A DNA stretch of 64,000 nt, taken from Streptomyces sp. WAC08241 (GTDB lineage: Bacteria; Actinomycetota; Actinomycetes; Streptomycetales; Streptomycetaceae). Below, one piece after another: positions 38,975 to 48,759 of this stretch; position 1 is the stretch's first letter; each line of letters opens with the position of its first letter. The notes beneath the pieces were generated by a model. It was not told where the DNA came from. It did not search any database and worked only from the letters and a program-made list of their open reading frames with translations. The position numbers and the translations under genes were made by a program. Location of the stretch: assembly GCA_007858575.1 (NCBI GenBank), contig CP042279.1, positions 6,045,001-6,109,000 of the forward strand, given 5' to 3'.

Positions 38975-40978
38975 ATGAGAGCTGGAAGTGCGGCGAAACG
39001 CCTGCTCGTAGGCCGTCCGCTGGAGAGCGGGCGGCTCGGGGAGACCCTGTTGCCGAAGCGGGTCGCGCTGCCGATCTTCTGCAGCGACCCGCTCTCCTCG
39101 GTCGCCTACGCCACCGAGGAGATCCTGCTGATCCTGGCCCTCGGCGGCCTGGCCGTGCTCCATCTGGCCTGGTACGCGGCGGCCGGCATCGTCGTGCTGC
39201 TCCTGGTGGTGGTCGCCTCCTACCGGCAGACCTGCTACGCCTATCCGGGCGGCGGCGGAGCCTACGTCGTCTCCGCCGAGAACCTCGGGCAGCGGGCCGC
39301 GCTCACCGCCGCCTCGGCGCTGCTCATCGACTACGTGATGACTGTCGCCGTCTCCGTCGTCTCCGGGGTCGCCGCCATCACCTCGGCCGCCCCCGCGCTC
39401 GGCGGGCACGCGGTGGCCCTGTCGGTGTTCTTCGTGGTGGTCCTCGCCTGGCTGAACCTGCGCGGGGTGCGCGAGTCGGGGCGCTGGTTCGCCCTCCCAC
39501 GTACGCGTTCATCGGCGTGATCTACCTGATGTTCGCGGTGGCCGCCGTGCGGATGGCGACCGGCGCGACGATCCGGGCCGAGTCCGCCGGCCTGCCCGTG
39601 GAAGAGGTCTCGGCCTACTCGGGGCTCGCGCTCGTCCTGCTCGGCCTGCGCGCCTTCGCGTCCGGCTGCACCGCGCTGACCGGCGTCGAGGCCGTCAGCA
39701 ACGGCGTCCCCGCCTTCGCGAAGCCGAAGAGCCGCAACGCCGCCACCACCCTGGCGATCATGGGCGGGCTCTCCGTGACCATGTTCTTCGGGATCACCGT
39801 GCTCGCCATGGTGTACGAGGTGCACGTCGCGGAGGACCCCACGGAGCTGGGGCTCGCCCCGGGCACCCCGACGTCCACCGCGCTCGCCCAGATCGGGCGG
39901 GCCACCTTCGGCGACTGGCACGTCCTCTTCTACGCGCTCCAGGCCGTCACCGCCGGTGTCCTGGTCCTGGCCGCCAACACCGCCTTCAACGGCTTCCCGA
40001 TGCTCGCCTCCGTCCTCGGCCGGGACCGCTACGCGCCCCGCCAGCTCTTCCACCGCGGCGACCGGCTCGTCCACTCCAACGGCATCGTCTCCTCGCGCTC
40101 GCCGCGATCGCCCTGATCGTCGCCTTCGACGCCCGGTTGACCCGCCTCATCCAGCTCTACATCGTCGGCGTCTTCGTCTCCTTCACCCTTTCCCAGGCCG
40201 GCATGGTCAAGCACTGGCGGCGAGAACTCGCCAGGCCCGCCGGGGACACGGCCCGGCACGTCCTCCACCGCCGCCTCGCGATCAACGCCTTCGGCGCCTG
40301 CCTGACGGCGGTCGTCCTCGTCATCGTCCTCGTCACCAAGTTCACCCACGGCGCCTGGCTGGTCGTCCCCGCGATGCCGGTGCTCTACGCCGGGATGAAG
40401 GGGTGCGGCGGCACTACGAGGCCGTCGCCGCCGAGGTCGCCGTCGGCCCCGGCGAGCGCCCCCGCGCCCTCGCCGGGAACCACGTCCTGGTCCTCGTGGC
40501 CTCGGTCAACGCGCTCAGCCTCCGCGCCCTGTCGTACGCGAAGACCCTGCGGCCCGCCTCGCTCACGGCCGTCACCGTCGCCGAGGACCCGGCGGAGGCG
40601 GAGGTGCTCCGCGCGTCCTGGGAGGCCCACGGCATCGACGTGCCGCTGCGGGTGCTCAGCTCCCCGTACCGCTCGATCGTCCAGCCGGTCCTGCGGCACG
40701 TGCGGGAGGCGCCGGAGCGGCGGGGCGACTCGGTCGTCTCGGTGGTCATCCCCGAGTACGTGGTCGGGCACTGGTGGGAGCAGCCGCTGCACAACCAGAG
40801 CGCCCTGCGCCTCAAGGCCCGGCTGCTGTTCATGAAGAACGTCGTGGTCATCGACGTCCCCTACCGGCTGCCCTCCGCGCGCGAACTGGCCGCCGAGCGC
40901 GCGAGGGCGGCGGAGGCGGCCAGGGCCGCCGAGGAGGCGGACGCGGCGAAGGCCGCCGAGCGGGAGGACCGGCCCTGA
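38975..40978 (+). CDS. APC-superfamily permease, KimA-like
   Basis: About 665 residues from ATG 38975 (MRAGSAAKRLLVGRPLESGR). It has the APC fold with about 12 hydrophobic helices: LPIFCSDPLSSVAYATEEIL, TCYAYPGGGGAYVVSAENLG, ALLIDYVMTVAVSVVSGVAA, CTALTGVEAVSNGVPAF. A soluble C-terminal domain follows (VLVLVASVNALSLRALSYAK, SVVIPEYVVGHWWEQPLHNQ) and an Ala/Glu helical tail. SSVAYATEE and the cytosolic domain are shared with B. subtilis KimA-type potassium importers, but the ion or amino-acid substrate here is unproven. Deletions occur near 39497, 40092 and 40402. No c-di-AMP riboswitch is seen in the 115-bp leader. Confidence 0.83.
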
Positions 40979-41047
40979 CGGGACCCGACTCTTCCGCACC
41001 CGCCGGCCGGGCGGGTCCTGAGGCCGCACCCGCCGACCCGACAGGGC

Positions 41048-41477
41048 CTACGGCCACACCAGGCAGTACGGTTGGTGGCCCGCCTCGTGGAGGCGCACCG
41101 AGAAGTCCTGCCACTCGTGGAGCAACTGGTAGACGTCGAAGGCGTCGCGGGGGCCGCCGCGGTCCGGGACCGTGGACCAGATGAAGGCGGCGGCGCCGAC
41201 CGACTCCTCGCCGATCGCGCGCAGCGGGTCGACGACGGTCATCGGCAGCTTCACCACCGCGTAGTCGGGGTGCAGGACCACCAGCTCCAGCGGGGCACCT
41301 TGTGCAGGGCATGCCCTGGATGCCGGTGAGGACCATGGCCGCTATGGTCTCCGGCTTGATCTTGGTGAACATGCCGCCCATGCCGAGCTCGTCGCCGCCG
41401 AGCTCCTCGGGCCGCATCGAGACCGGCACGCGGGCTGCCGTCGCGCCGTCGGGCGCGCCGAAGTACTTGTACGTCAC
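41048..41477 (-). CDS. conserved hypothetical protein upstream of hemL
   Basis: About 143 residues from GTG 41477 (VTYKYFGAPDGATAARVPVS). Continuing: MRPEELGGDELGMGGMFTKI, KPETIAAMVLTGIQGM. After one deletion near 41300: LVVLHPDYAVVKLPMTVVDP, VYQLLHEWQDFSVRLHEAGH, ending YCLVWP. No motif known to me; soluble, acidic. It is encoded divergently to hemL. Streptomycete-specific conservation next to hemL is my recollection, not something shown here. Confidence 0.65.
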
Positions 41478-41948
41478 CCCCAACCGGCCCCTCCCGCCCA
41501 CGGCGTCCCGCTCGTCCCGAGCGCCCGGGCTTCCCCGCTCGCGCGAAGCCTCCGGACCGCCCCGCTTCCCCGGAGCGTCCGGGCTCGGGTCTTCGGTCCG
41601 CCGGCGCCGGTGCCTTCCCCGCCGGGCAGACTCCGGACCCAGGTCGTCCGTCCCCTCGCCCGGTCCGCCACCGCGATGCATATCTCCACCCGACTGCTTT
41701 TTCTCGGCAACACGACCCCGCCGCGCAACCCGATCATCGTGACAGTGACCTCCCCGCGCTCGTACGGCGAAACACCGGTCCGCGAGAACGCCGTGGCCTC
41801 TGACACCATGGATTCCGTGAGCCATCCCTATGACGCCCCAGTTTCGCAGACGCGGAGGGCGTACGCCCCGGCGTAACACAGGGGTGCCCACGCCGTCCCT
41901 CCGTTCCCGATGTCGTGCCCCACAACGTTCTCGCAGGTCAGGATCACA
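41478..41948. other. intergenic region between 41048 gene and hemL
   Basis: About 470 bp with no supportable full gene. The left part is GC-rich, with ORFs of shuffled Arg/Pro/Gly composition only. The right part (41680-41948) is less GC-rich and carries the duplicated hemL start-like segment at 41817-41876 and presumably the hemL promoter. Confidence 0.55.
41817..41876 (+). other. mini-ORF resembling the hemL N-terminus (partial duplication)
   Basis: A 19-codon frame VSHPYDAPVSQTRRAYAPA begins at GTG 41817. Its first 12 residues mirror the hemL start VPYSYEAPVSQTL 132 bp downstream, with mostly synonymous base changes (GCCCCAGTTTCGCAGACG vs GCCCCAGTCTCACAGACG). It could be a relic of tandem duplication, or a short translated leader. 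Confidence 0.6.
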
Positions 41949-43256
41949 GTGCCGTATTCATACGAAGCCCCAGTCTCACAGACGCTTTTCGACCGCGCTT
42001 CCCTCGTGACGCCCGGCGGCGTGAACTCACCGGTGCGTGCCTTCCGGGCCGTGGGCGGAACGCCCCGGTTCATGGTGTCCGGTTCCGGTCCGTACCTCAC
42101 CGACGCGGACGGGCGGGAGTACGTCGACCTGGTCTGCTCGTGGGGACCGATGATCCTCGGCCACGCGCACCCGGAGGTCACCGCCGCCGTGCAGGCCGCC
42201 GTGGCGCGCGGCACCTCGTTCGGCACCCCGGCGAGGGCGAGGTGGCGCTCGCGGAGGAGATCGTCGCGCGCGTGGAGCCGGTCGAGCAGGTGCGCCTGGT
42301 CTCCTCGGGCACCGAGGCGACGATGTCCGCGATCCGGCTGGCCCGCGGGTTCACCGGACGCGCGAAGGTCGTCAAGTTCGCGGGCTGCTACCACGGCCAC
42401 GTGGACGCGCTGCTCGCCTCGGCCGGTTCGGGCCTCGCCACCTTCGCGCTGCCGGACACGCCCGGGGTGACTGGCGCGCAGGCCGGCGACACGATCGTGC
42501 TGCCGTACAACGACCTGGAGGCGGTGCGGGCCGCGTTCGCCGCGCACCCGGGCGAGATCGCCTGCGTCATCACCGAGGCCTCGCCGGGCAACATGGGCGT
42601 CGTCCCGCCGGCCGAGGGCTTCAACCAGGGCCTGGCGGACCTGTGCCGGGAGAACGGCGCGCTGTACGTCTCGGACGAGGTGATGACCGGTTTCCGCACC
42701 TCGAAGGCCGGCTGGTACGGCGTCGACGGCGTCGAGCCCGACCTGCTGACCTTCGGCAAGGTCATGGGCGGCGGCTTCCCGGCCGCGGCGTTCGGCGGCC
42801 GCGCCGACGTCATGGGCCACCTGGCCCCGGCGGGCCCGGTCTACCAGGCGGGCACGCTCTCCGGGAACCCGGTCGCGACCGCCGCCGGGCTCGCGCAGCT
42901 CCGGCTGCTCGACGACGCCGCGTACGCGAAGGTGGACGCGGTCTCGGCGGAGATCCGGGGCCTGGTCACGGACGCGCTGGCCAAGGAGGGCGTGGCGCAC
43001 CGGCTCCAGACCGCCTCCAACATGTTCTCGGTGTTCTTCACCGCCGACGAGGTGCGGAACTACGACGACGCGAAGAAGCAGGAGGCCTTCCGCTTCAACG
43101 CCTTCTTCCACTCGATGCTGGCCGACGGGGTGTACCTGCCGCCGTCCGCCTTCGAGTCCTGGTTCGTGTCGACCGCCCACGACGAGCGGGCGGTCGAGCG
43201 GATCGCTGCCGCCCTGCCGGCCGCCGCCCCGCGCCGCCGCGGAGGCCACGGCATGA
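41949..43256 (+). CDS. hemL: glutamate-1-semialdehyde 2,1-aminomutase
   Basis: About 436 residues from GTG 41949 (VPYSYEAPVSQTLFDRASLV). Class III aminotransferase features: TPGGVNSPVRAFRAVGGTPR, SSGTEATMSAIRLARGFTGR, GCYHGHVDALL, ALYVSDEVMTGFR and the PLP lysine in LLTFGKVMGGGFPAAAFGG. It converts GSA to ALA, the second step after HemA. One deletion occurs near 42230. Near 43230 an extra C (GCCCCGCG) abolishes the normal end ...AARAAAEATA and fuses the frame into the next gene; I restore TGA at 43254-43256, which overlaps the next ATG. Confidence 0.95.
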
Positions 43257-44090
43257 GCGACGCGACGGACGACCGTACGGAGGGGGAGGCCGTGACCGGC
43301 ACCGAGAGCATGACCGAGACCGTGACCGCCACCGGCACCGGGGGCCTCAGCGGCACCGAGGTCGCGACCGGGTCCGCCACCACGCCCGAGGACCGGGTGC
43401 AGGCGCGGGCGAAGGGCGACGACGACATCACCGTGGTGCACCTGATGCGTCACGGCGAGGTGCACAACCCCGACGGCGTCTCTACGGGCGCCGCGCCGGC
43501 TACCACCTCTCCGAGCTCGGCCGGCAGATGGCGGACCGGGTCGCGGAGCACCTGGCCGACCGGGACGTCACGTACGTCGTGGCCTCCCCGCTGGAGCGGG
43601 CGCAGGAGACGGCCACGCCGATCGCCAAGGCGCACGGCCTGGACCTGGCCAGTGACCCGCGCCTCATCGAGGCGGCGAACGTCTTCGAGGGCAAGACCTT
43701 CGGCGTCGGCGACGGGGCGCTGCGCAAGCCGGCGAACTGGAAGCACCTGACCAATCCGTTCCAGCCGTCCTGGGGCGAGCCGTACGTCGAGCAGGTCGTC
43801 CGCATGATGGGCGCGCTCGACGCGGCGAAGGACGCGGCCCGGGGCCACGAGGCGGTCTGCGTCAGCCACCAACTGCCGATCTGGATCGTCCGCAGCTTCG
43901 TGGAGAAGCGGCGGCTGTGGCACGACCCGCGGCGGCGGCAGTGCACGCTGGCGTCGCTGACCTCGTTCACGTACCGGGGCGACAAGATCGTCTCGGTGGG
44001 GTACAGCGAGCCGGCCCGGGACCTGGTCCCGGCGCACCTGCCGCGGGCGCGAAGCCGGTCAAGGGGAAGTCGAAGGCCTTCGGGGCGTAG
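43253..44090 (+). CDS. histidine phosphatase family protein
   Basis: About 279 residues from ATG 43253 (MSDATDDRTEGEAVTGTESM). A Thr/Gly/Glu-rich N-terminal tail of about 60 residues precedes the catalytic ITVVHLMRHGEVHNPDGV (RHG motif). Then YHLSELGRQMADRVAEHLAD, VVASPLERAQETATPIAKAH and the second histidine in EAVCVSHQLPIWIVRSF. Deletions occur near 43484 and 44048; the end reads GAKPVKGKSKAFGA. It is translationally coupled to hemL (ATGA). Phosphoglycerate-mutase-like phosphatase of unknown substrate, conserved in this haem/cytochrome gene block. Confidence 0.87.
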
Positions 44091-44149
44091 GCCCGTCCGC
44101 GGGCCGGATCCGTCCGCCGGACGGCTCGGCCTTGACGGATCGCCGTTCG

Positions 44150-44194
44150 GGGCGTTCGGATGATGTTCATGTCATCCGAACGCCCTTAAATTTT
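44150..44194 (+). terminator. strong rho-independent terminator
   Basis: A 14-bp perfect stem GGGCGTTCGGATGA / TCATCCGAACGCCC with an 8-nt loop is followed by TTAAATTTTTGTG, an unusually AT-rich tail for this genome. It ends the hemL-phosphatase transcript. Confidence 0.93.
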
Positions 44195-44250
44195 TGTGCT
44201 ATTTAACGGGAACCCCGTGTTCCTCCCTGCATCTCACTGTTTGTCGGTTT

Positions 44251-44270
44251 GGATGACATTCAGGTCATAC
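44251..44270. repeat. second copy of the GGATGA-N-TCAT inverted repeat
   Basis: GGATGACATTCAGGTCATAC matches, at 16 of 20 positions, the GGATGATGTTCATGTCATCC at the core of the terminator 93 bp upstream (44158-44177). Both are imperfect palindromes. The copy lies 22 bp before the likely start of the Tat lipoprotein gene and could be an operator or a hairpin in its leader. Confidence 0.7.
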
Positions 44271-44291
44271 GTCAGCGCGAATGGGGACGAG

Positions 44292-45553
44292 ATGCGCGAG
44301 ATCAGCGGAATCACTCGAAGGGGCTGCTCGGGGCGGGCGTTGGAGCCGCCGCGGCGATGGGCGTCGCGGCGTGCAGCACCTCGAACAAGGACAATGCGGG
44401 ACATCCCGGGCCCAACAAGCCCGGCAAGGGCGGTGACGCCACGACGGATCCGGCCACCCCCACCCCGACCAAGGACACCGGCCGGCTCATCGGCGACGGC
44501 TCCACCGCCGACACCGGCAAGCAGCCGCACCAGCCCGGCGCGCCCGTCCCGCTCGAACCCGGCCAGACCCCGCCCCAGTTCGTGATCTTCTCCTGGGACG
44601 GCGCCGGCGAGGTCGGCAACGGACTCTTCCCCGCTTCCTCGAACTCGCCAAGAACCACGACGCGGCGATGACCTTCTTCCTCTCCGGGATCTACCTCCTC
44701 CCCGAGGCGAAGAAGAACCTCTACCGCCCGCCGAACAACCGCGTCGGCGCCTCCGACATCGGCTACCTCACCGACGACCACATCAAGGACACCCTCAAGT
44801 ACGTCCGGCAGGCCTGGCTCGAAGGCCACGAGATCGGCACCCACTTCAACGGGCACTTCTGCGGCGGCTCCGGCTCCGTCGGCAACTGGACCCCGGCCCA
44901 GTGGCAGAACGAGATCGACCAGGCCGTGAGGTTCGTCACGGAGTGGAAGACCAACAGCGGCTGGACCGAGCTCGACCCGCTCCCCTTCGACTACTCCAAG
45001 GAGCTCGTCGGCGGCCGCACCCCCGCCTCCTCGGCCAGGACAACCTGCTGCCCACCGCCAGCGGCTGGGCTGGCGCTACGACGCCAGCTCGCCCGGCGGC
45101 CGCCAGACCTGGCCCGACAAGCGCCAGGGGATCTGGGACCTCCCCTCCAGGCCGTGCCCTTCCCCGGGCACTCCTTCGAAGTCCTCTCCATGGACTACAA
45201 CATGCTCGCCAACCAGTCGAAGAACTCCACCAACGGCATGCCCTCGCGCTATCCGGGCTGGCGCAAGCAGGCGGCCGAGGCGTACCTCTCCGGCTTCACG
45301 CGCGCGTACGAGACGAATCGCGCGCCCTTCTTCATCGGCAACCACTTCGAGCAGTGGAACGGCGGGATCTACATGGACGCCGTCGAGGAGGCGCTCAAGG
45401 AATGGCCGGGAAGAAGGACGTCCGGCTCGTCTCCTTCCGGCAGTTCGTGGACTGGCTCGACGTCCAGGACCCGAAGGTGCTCGCCAAGCTGCGCGGCCTG
45501 GGCGTGGGGAGAAGCCCGCCGGCGGCTGGAAGGCCTTCCTCAAGGCCGCTTGA
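44292..45553 (+). CDS. Tat-exported lipoprotein, polysaccharide-deacetylase-like
   Basis: The likely start is ATG 44292 (MREISGITRRG). One G missing near 44325 joins it to LLGAGVGAAAAMGVAACSTS, giving a twin-arginine signal (TRRGLLGAG) with a lipobox cysteine. An unshifted alternative starts at 44249. After a Pro/Thr linker, the domain reads QFVIFSWDGAGEVGNG, AMTFFLSGIYLLPEAKKN, GHEIGTHFNGHFCGGSGSVG, TQ-like NLLPTASGLGWRYDASSPGG, APFFIGNHFEQWNGGIYMDA, and ends EKPAGGWKAFLKAA. The D/H-containing blocks resemble carbohydrate-esterase-4 folds. Deletions occur near 44632, 45022, 45065, 45405 and 45510. Substrate unknown; extracytoplasmic. Confidence 0.78.
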
Positions 45554-45562
45554 CCGTTCCCG

Positions 45563-45623
45563 TGGGCACCCCTCGCTTAGGCATCCTTGACAAGGTGCTT
45601 TACGGGCACGTAGGGGGTGCCCA
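45563..45623. terminator. nested inverted repeat (terminator or structured leader)
   Basis: TGGGCACCCC (45563-45572) pairs with GGGGTGCCCA (45614-45623), enclosing a second hairpin GCATCCTT-GAC-AAGGTGC (45581-45598). It separates the Tat lipoprotein gene from tlpA. No T-run follows, so termination is possible but an RNA element in the tlpA leader is equally open. Confidence 0.55.
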
Positions 45624-45656
45624 AGATCCCCCAAACGCCCATGCGAAACTTTTCAC

Positions 45657-46256
45657 ATGAGCCTTAGCCGTGCCCCTCGACGCACCCTGTTCGCCGTCGG
45701 AGTGCTGACCGCCGCCCTCGCGCTCTCGGTCTGCGGCGGCGACGGCGGCGGCACGTCCGGCGGGGCGGCACCAACTTCGTCACCACCAAGGGCGGCATCT
45801 CCACCGCCCCCAGGGGCGAGCGCGCGACTCCGGGCAAGCTCGTCGGCGAGACCCTCGACGGCGAGCGGCTCGACGTCGCCGACCTCAAGGGCAAGGTCGT
45901 CGTCCTCAACGCCTGGGGCTCCTGGTGCGCCCCTGCCGTGCCGAGGCCCCCACTTCGCCAAGGTCGCGGGCGACCTCAAGGGCAAGGACGTCGCGTTCGT
46001 CGGCCTCAACACCCGCGACGCCAACAAGCAGCAGGCGCTCGCCTTCGAAGAGGACTACGAGGTCCCCTACCCGAGCCTCTACGACCCGGCCGGCAAGCTG
46101 ATCCTCTTCGGCTTCCCCAAGGGCACCCTCAGCCTCCAGGGCATCCCCTCCACCGTCGTCCTCGACAAGGAGGGCAAGATCGCCGCCCGCGCCCTCATGG
46201 CCCTCGACGACACGAAGCTCCGCTCGATGATCGACCCGCTCCTCAAGGAGAAGTGA
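45657..46256 (+). CDS. TlpA/ResA-like thiol-disulfide oxidoreductase lipoprotein
   Basis: About 200 residues from ATG 45657 (MSLSRAPRRTLFAVGVLTAA). The signal ends in lipobox LSVCGG. The thioredoxin fold has its redox site after GKVVVLNAWGSWC, continuing APCRAEAP (CxxC), then VAFVGLNTRDANKQQALAFE, LILFGFPKGTLSLQGIPSTV (cis-Pro) and DPLLKEK. Deletions occur near 45765 and 45932. It keeps the apocytochrome c CxxCH cysteines reduced outside the membrane for haem attachment. First of tlpA-ccdA-resB-ccsB, with 4 nt to ccdA. Confidence 0.9.
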   Translation: MSLSRAPRRTLFAVGVLTAALALSVCGGDGGGTSGGAAPTSSPPRAASPPPPGASARLRASSSARPSTASGSTSPTSRARSSSSTPGAPGAPLPCRGPHFAKVAGDLKGKDVAFVGLNTRDANKQQALAFEEDYEVPYPSLYDPAGKLILFGFPKGTLSLQGIPSTVVLDKEGKIAARALMALDDTKLRSMIDPLLKEK

Positions 46257-46260
46257 GCCG

Positions 46261-46996
46261 GTGAACGAGACGGTCACCAGCGGAGCCCTGCTGCTCGCCC
46301 TGCCCCTCGCGGTCCTCGGCGGGCTCGTCTCCTTCTTCTCGCCGTGCGTCCTGCCGCTCGTCCCCGGCTACCTCAGCTACGTGACCGGGGTCACTGGCGC
46401 CGACCTCGCCGAGAGCCGCCGGGGCCGGATGACCACCGGCGCCGTCCTCTTCGTCCTCGGCTTCACCGCCGTGTTCGTCTCCGGCGGCGCCCTCTTCGGC
46501 TACTTCGGGTCCACCCTCCAGGAGTACCGCGAGACGCTCACCACGGTCCTCGGCGTCCTCATGGTCCTCATGGGCGTCTTCTTCCTCGGCCTGATGCCCT
46601 GGCTGACCCAGCGCGAGTTCCGCTTCCACCGGAAGCCCGCCGCGGGCCTGGTCGGTGCCCGCTGCTCGGCGCCCTCTTCGGCATCGGCTGGACCCCTGCA
46701 TCGGCCCGACCCTCGCCTCCGTCAACGCGCTCGCCCTGGAGCAGGCCAGCGCGGGGCGCGGCGCGGCGCTCGCCTTCGCGTACTGCCTCGGTCTCGGCGT
46801 ACCGTTCGTGCTCGCCGCCCTCGCCTTCCGCAAGGCACTGGGCGCGTTCGGCTGGGTCAAGCGGCACTACGTCTGGGTCATGCGGATCGGCGGCGGCATG
46901 ATGATCGTCACCGGAGTCCTGCTCCTCACAGGGGCGTGGGACAGCATGGTCGCCACGATGCAGGGCTGGTCCGACGGTTTCACGGTGGGGATCTGA
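46261..46996 (+). CDS. ccdA: cytochrome c biogenesis protein CcdA
   Basis: About 245 residues from GTG 46261 (VNETVTSGALLLALPLAVLG). DsbD-beta-type membrane protein with six helices. The redox cysteines are in SFFSPCVLPLVPGYLSYV and, after repair, GALFGIGWTPCIGPTLASV. Deletions occur near 46660 and 46695. It passes electrons from cytoplasmic thioredoxin to the TlpA-like protein encoded just upstream. Tightly linked with resB (5 nt). Confidence 0.92.
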
Positions 46997-47001
46997 GTTC
47001 C

Positions 47002-48759
47002 ATGAGCAAGACCGACACGACGGAGAGCGCCGCCGCCGACGAGGCGGCCGGTGCCGAGCTGTCGACCGCCCCCGGGAGGACCGGGAGGACCGGCAGGACC
47101 GCGGCGACGCCGTCACCGGCGGGCCCGTCCTCGGAGCCGTCGGCTGGATCCGCTGGTTCTGGCGGCAGCTCACCTCCATGCGGGTCGCGCTGATCCTCCT
47201 CTTCCTGCTCTCCCTCGGCGCCGTGCCCGGCTCCCTCGTCCCGCAGAACAGCGCGGACGAGATGAAGGTGCAGGCCTTCAAGGACGCCCACCCCACGCTC
47301 ACGCCGCTCTACGAGAAGCTCCAGTTCTTCGACGTCTACAGCTCGGTGTGGTTCTCCGCGATCTACCTCCTGCTGTTCGTCTCCCTCATCGGCTGCATCG
47401 TCCCGCGCAGCCTCCAGTTCGTCGGCTAGCTCCGGGGCCGCCCGCCGGGCGCCCCCGCCGCCTCGACCGGCTCCCCGCGTACACCACCTGGCGCACCGCG
47501 GCCGAGCCCGAGCAGGCCCGCGAGGCCGCGCTCGCCCTCCTGAAGAAGCGCCGCTTCCGCGCCCACCGGGCCGGGGACGCGGTCGCCGCCGAGAAGGGCT
47601 ACCTGCGCGAGGCCGGGAACCTGGCCTTCCACGTCGCCCTGATCGTGATGCTCGTCGCCTTCGCCTGGGGCCAGCTCCTCAAGTCCGAGGGCGGCAAGCT
47701 GATCGTCGAGGGCGACGGCTTCTCCAACACGCTCACCCAGTACGACGACTTCAAGTCCGGCTCGCTGTTCGGCACCGACGCCCTGGAGCCGTTCGGCTTC
47801 ACGCTGGACTCCTTCACCGGCACGTACGAGAAGAGCGGACCGCAGCGCGGCACCCCCGCACCTTCGAGGCGGCCGTCACCTACTCGCGGGGCGGCGCGGA
47901 CGAGAAGGCGGTCATCCGGGTCAACGAGCCGCTGAAGGTGGGCGACTCCAAGGTCTATCTGATCGCCCACGGCTACGCGCCCGTCGTCACCGTCAAGGAC
48001 GGGCGCGGCAAGACCGTCTTCCACGGCGCCGTGCCCCTGCTCCCGATCGACAACAACATCACGTCGACCGGCGCGATCAAGGTCATGGACGGCTACCGCG
48101 ACAAGAACGGCAAGAAGGAACAGCTCGGCTTCCAGGCCTTCTTCGTGCCGACCTTCGCGGGCGCGGGCCAGGGCACGATGTTCTCGCAGTTCCCGGCGCT
48201 CGACTTCCCCGTCATGGCGCTCACCGGCTTCCACGGCGACCTGCGCGTGAACGCCGGCCTCCCGCAGAACGTGTACCAGCTCGACAAGTCCAAGATGACC
48301 CAGTTCAAGGACGCGTCCGGCAACAAGCTCGCCCAGCGCCTGCTGCCCGGCGAGACCATGACGCTCGCCCGGCGGGCCGGCTCGATCACCTTCGAGAAGG
48401 ACGTCAAGGAGTGGGCGAGCTTCCAGGTCTCGCAGCAGCCGGGCAACGGCCTCGCCCTCGCGGGCGCGATCGCCGCGATCGCCGGCCTGACCGGCTCGCT
48501 CTTCATCCAGCGGCGCCGGATCTGGGTCCGGGCCGTGCGGGGCGAGGACGGCGTCACCGTCGTCGAGATGGCCGGCCTCGGCCGCAGCGAGTCCGCGAAG
48601 CTCCCCGAGGAGCTGGCCGACCTCGCGGTCGCGCTCACGGCCCAGGCCCCGCCCACCGCGGAGACCCCGCAAGCCGATCCGGAGGCCGTACCGGACACCA
48701 CGGAACCAGCGGACGCACCCGTGGAAGACCCCGCCCCTTCTGGAGAGGCTGACAAGTGA
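47002..48759 (+). CDS. resB: cytochrome c biogenesis protein ResB (CcsA-CcsB System II)
   Basis: About 585 residues from ATG 47002 (MSKTDTTESAAADEAAGAEL). A short GRTGRTGR repeat (GACCGGGAG units near 47080) precedes the first membrane helices: LTSMRVALILLFLLSLGAVP, VWFSAIYLLLFVSLIGCIVP. A large extracytoplasmic domain spans VTVKDGRGKTVFHGAVPLLP to MTLARRAGSITFEKDVKEWA. A final helix follows, NGLALAGAIAAIAGLTGSLF, and an acidic tail. Deletions occur near 47095, 47430 and 47855. With CcsB it exports haem and attaches it to apocytochrome c. Stop overlaps the ccsB start (GTGA). Confidence 0.93.

Noticed and set aside
38859..38975. c-di-AMP (ydaO-type) riboswitch before the KimA-like permease
   Set aside because: The 115-bp divergent region is too short and shows no conserved elements.
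41915..43750. Single 611-codon protein fusing HemL to a histidine phosphatase
   Set aside because: One extra C near 43230 creates it; the corrected sequence gives the normal HemL end and an ATGA junction.
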